A stretch of DNA of 64,000 nucleotides from JAQIBY01 sp963676165 (GTDB lineage Bacteria > Bacteroidota > Bacteroidia > Bacteroidales > ML635J-15): contig OY781043.1 of the NCBI GenBank assembly GCA_963676165.1, forward strand, positions 1,922,001-1,986,000. The letters run 5' to 3'. The first letter of the stretch is position 1. The number at the start of each line of letters is the position of its first letter. The notes under the pieces are model-generated. The model was not told where the DNA came from. It ran no database searches and saw only the letters and a program-made list of their open reading frames with translations. Shown in pieces: positions 62,260-64,000 of this stretch. The position numbers were made by a program, and so were the translations under genes.

Positions 62260-63213
62260 ATGCGTATATCAGGATTTACTATGGTAAAAAATGCGGTAAA
62301 GTTGTATTATCCCATTAAAGAATCCATTGCATCCATACTCCCAATTGTTGATGAATTTATTGTTGCCTTAGGCGATTGTGATGCAGATGACAATACTGAA
62401 GCTCAGATTTTGTCTCTTAATTCAGATAAGATTCAAATAATCCATACGGTTTGGGATTTAGAGAAATACCCTAAAGGGACTGAAAATGCGCATCAAACAG
62501 ACATAGCAAAATCTCATTGTACTGGAGACTGGCTCTTCTATCTTCAAGCAGATGAGGTAATTCACGAAAAATATTTAGACAATATTAAAACAGCATGCCA
62601 GACTCACCTTAATGACGAAGCGGTTGAAGGCTTGCTTTTTGGATATGTTCATCTTTGGGGAGATTATAATCACAGGCAAGTTGCTCATGGCTGGTATAAA
62701 AATGAAGTAAGGATAATTCGTAATAATCCTGAAATACATTCATGGGAATCTGCACAAAGTTTCCGCAGAATTCCAGAATTTGATGGACAAAATTATCGTC
62801 AACAAGAAGGGACATATAAACTGAAAGTTGCCAGAGCCAATGCCGAGGTTTACCATTACGGCTGGGTTCGTCCGCCACGCTTAATGCAAAGCAAAAAGAA
62901 ATCGCTTGACACGATTCACAAAGGAAGCAAGAAAGTTTCCGGCATGTACAATGGAAAACCTGACATGTATGATTACGGACCGATGTCCAGAGCTGCAATC
63001 TTCAAAGGAACTCATCCGAAAATAATGAAAAACAAAATTGCAGAATTTGATTGGGCTGAAGATTTAAATTATTCCAGAAAAGAGCTAAATCCTTTACGGG
63101 ATAAAATGAAGCATGATAAATTAAAATATCGCATCATTAGTTGGATAGAACAGAATTTATTGTTTGGACGGAGTCTTGGCCAGTTTAAGAACTACATTTT
63201 AATTCGTAAATAA
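62260..63213 (+). CDS. GT2-type glycosyltransferase
   Basis: 317 residues. The N-terminal GT-A nucleotide-binding part (FTMVKNAVKLYYPIKESIAS, VDEFIVALGDCDADDNT, the DxD-like DWLFYLQADEVIHE) is followed by a family-specific C-terminus (VYHYGWVRPPRLMQSKKK). Acts probably on surface glycans in the cytoplasm. Single-gene unit with a strong promoter of its own. Confidence 0.85.
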   Translation: MRISGFTMVKNAVKLYYPIKESIASILPIVDEFIVALGDCDADDNTEAQILSLNSDKIQIIHTVWDLEKYPKGTENAHQTDIAKSHCTGDWLFYLQADEVIHEKYLDNIKTACQTHLNDEAVEGLLFGYVHLWGDYNHRQVAHGWYKNEVRIIRNNPEIHSWESAQSFRRIPEFDGQNYRQQEGTYKLKVARANAEVYHYGWVRPPRLMQSKKKSLDTIHKGSKKVSGMYNGKPDMYDYGPMSRAAIFKGTHPKIMKNKIAEFDWAEDLNYSRKELNPLRDKMKHDKLKYRIISWIEQNLLFGRSLGQFKNYILIRK

Positions 63214-63359
63214 GCTGAATTTTCATAGAATTTCCTAATTTTTATTTTTTAAAGAGGTTACAAAATAGATGCAACCGATAATGTTTTCTAATACTTATTA
63301 GCAATTGGGGGTATTGAGAAATTTCTTTTTACTTTTAAAACGAACTAATTAACTAAATC

Positions 63360-63692
63360 ATGAAAATTAAAATTACTCCAAATTCTGTTTCTGCAGAAGA
63401 ATTGAAAGCGAAAGTTGCAAGTCAATTTCCAAATTACGAAATCATTAACAAGAACAAAAACTTTTTCGTTGTTAAGAAAAGTAATACTGAAGGTTGCAAT
63501 GTTGTTGTAAGAAAAAAATCGATTGCAGTTGTTGGTAATTTTCCAACAATGGGTGGTCAAATGCTATTTGCTGTATCCATTATTGCATTGGGTGTTTTAA
63601 TTCCACTTGTTGTTTACCTCACAGCATTTCAAGGTAAGATAAAAAAACTCGAAAATGAAGTTGGCGCTTACATCCAATCAGAAGTTAACTAA
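63360..63692 (+). CDS. Small membrane protein, unknown
   Basis: 110 residues: an N-terminal soluble alpha/beta part of about 65 residues (KIKITPNSVSAEELKAKVAS ... VVVRKKSIAVVGNFPTMGG), one long transmembrane helix (MLFAVSIIALGVLIPLVVYL) and a short charged tail. The soluble part resembles small proteins of unknown role in Bacteroidota. Followed by a strong hairpin. Confidence 0.65.
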   Translation: MKIKITPNSVSAEELKAKVASQFPNYEIINKNKNFFVVKKSNTEGCNVVVRKKSIAVVGNFPTMGGQMLFAVSIIALGVLIPLVVYLTAFQGKIKKLENEVGAYIQSEVN

Positions 63693-63710
63693 CTAGTAAT
63701 TAGCAATATT

Positions 63711-63759
63711 GTTTTGGCATGATTTTCTGCATTTCCCCGCAAAAATTCATGCCAAAACA
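63711..63759. terminator. Bidirectional hairpin between convergent genes
   Basis: GTTTTGGCATGA and TCATGCCAAAAC pair perfectly, and the stem extends through TTTTCTGC/GCAAAAAT with a bulge. It lies between the small membrane protein and the convergent gene at the window end. Confidence 0.7.
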
Positions 63760-63777
63760 TCTTTATAAAAGCTTAGA

Positions 63778-64000
63778 TTATTCGTACTTCGCCATTTTAT
63801 CAGCAATCTCAACTTGATTACTGGAATGAGATTGGATTTTCAAATTGCAAATAAGACTTTCTGCTCCCGCCTGATAACAAGCATCTTGTATTTTCTCGAT
63901 TAAAGCAATCGCATCCTGGTAAGAAGCTTCAATGACAGTTTCAAAAGGACAAACTTTGTATTTATAACCAGACTCAGCAATAACTTTTATTGCTTCATCA
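63778..64000 (-). CDS. Thiamine-binding (MTH1187/YkoF-type) protein, C-terminal part
   Basis: The last 73 codons are in the window; the gene continues past the right edge. Residues SGYKYKVCPFETVIEASYQD and a closing helix ADKMAKYE fit the DUF77/thiamine-binding family (MTH1187), small ferredoxin-like-fold proteins. The reading frame is open to the edge and the TAA is at 63778-63780. The family assignment is by pattern recognition on a partial sequence. Confidence 0.65.
   Translation of the reverse strand, partial: DEAIKVIAESGYKYKVCPFETVIEASYQDAIALIEKIQDACYQAGAESLICNLKIQSHSSNQVEIADKMAKYE

Overview
The window is a chromosomal segment of a member of the Bacteroidota, probably marine or anaerobic. 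Four things point there: two secreted proteins with type IX secretion sorting tails, a DUF4249 plus TonB-dependent receptor pair, promoters of the TTTG-N19-TAnnTTTG type, and low G+C with Bacteroidota-type gyrA, clpB and pyrD/pyrK.

Layout. 1-5.2 kb: gyrA (its start codon is cut by one base) and two tandem TPR exported proteins. 5.8-12.9 kb: a compact minus-strand block of about 16 small genes that reads as an integrated single-stranded-DNA phage-like element. It has an HUH rolling-circle Rep, a peptidase M15, many single-pass membrane proteins with Asn/Gly/Ser/Thr-rich linkers and one all-beta 227-residue protein that is my best capsid candidate. No integrase, terminase, Zot-type ATPase or microvirus-type VP1 is visible. 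13.3-18.5 kb: a minus-strand anti-phage island, a type III-like CBASS. It holds an S24 repressor, a tiny basic protein, a CD-NTase, a HORMA protein, a TRIP13-like ATPase, a DUF6602 nuclease-like protein and a second nucleotidyltransferase carrying an N-terminal membrane segment. No recognisable NucC is present. A near-identical 22-bp direct repeat lies on each side of the island.

18.9-32.4 kb is mostly host: msrA, a DUF4143 ATPase behind a perfect 26-bp palindrome, pyrD/pyrK, three secreted proteins, an XRE regulator facing two arrays of TTACATTTGTAA-like palindromes spread over 0.6 kb, and clpB. 32.5-41.2 kb is rich in insertion sequences. An IS4-family copy sits in the loop of an intrinsic terminator, an ISAs1 copy has perfect 18-bp ends, and an IS3 copy splits a membrane LytTR regulator gene; removing it restores the frame exactly. 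A MarR gene lacks its N-terminus.

41.5-49 kb: a ferredoxin-nitroreductase, a Crp/Fnr regulator, a decayed group II intron 3' end, two esterases, a methyltransferase and an IS982 remnant. 49.1-55.6 kb is visibly richer in G+C and looks acquired: an AraC regulator, a 1338-residue BadF/DUF2229 activase-like protein, a REP-associated (RAYT) transposase bracketed by two copies of its palindromic unit, and a headless SufC-like ATPase. This block stops at the terminator of a tRNA-Pro gene. 55.8-64 kb is host sequence again: a dicarboxylate symporter, DUF4301, the DUF4249/TonB pair, a glycosyltransferase, a small membrane protein and the end of a thiamine-binding-type protein.

The best candidates for something new are the effector pair and regulation of the CBASS island, and the neighbouring phage-like element.
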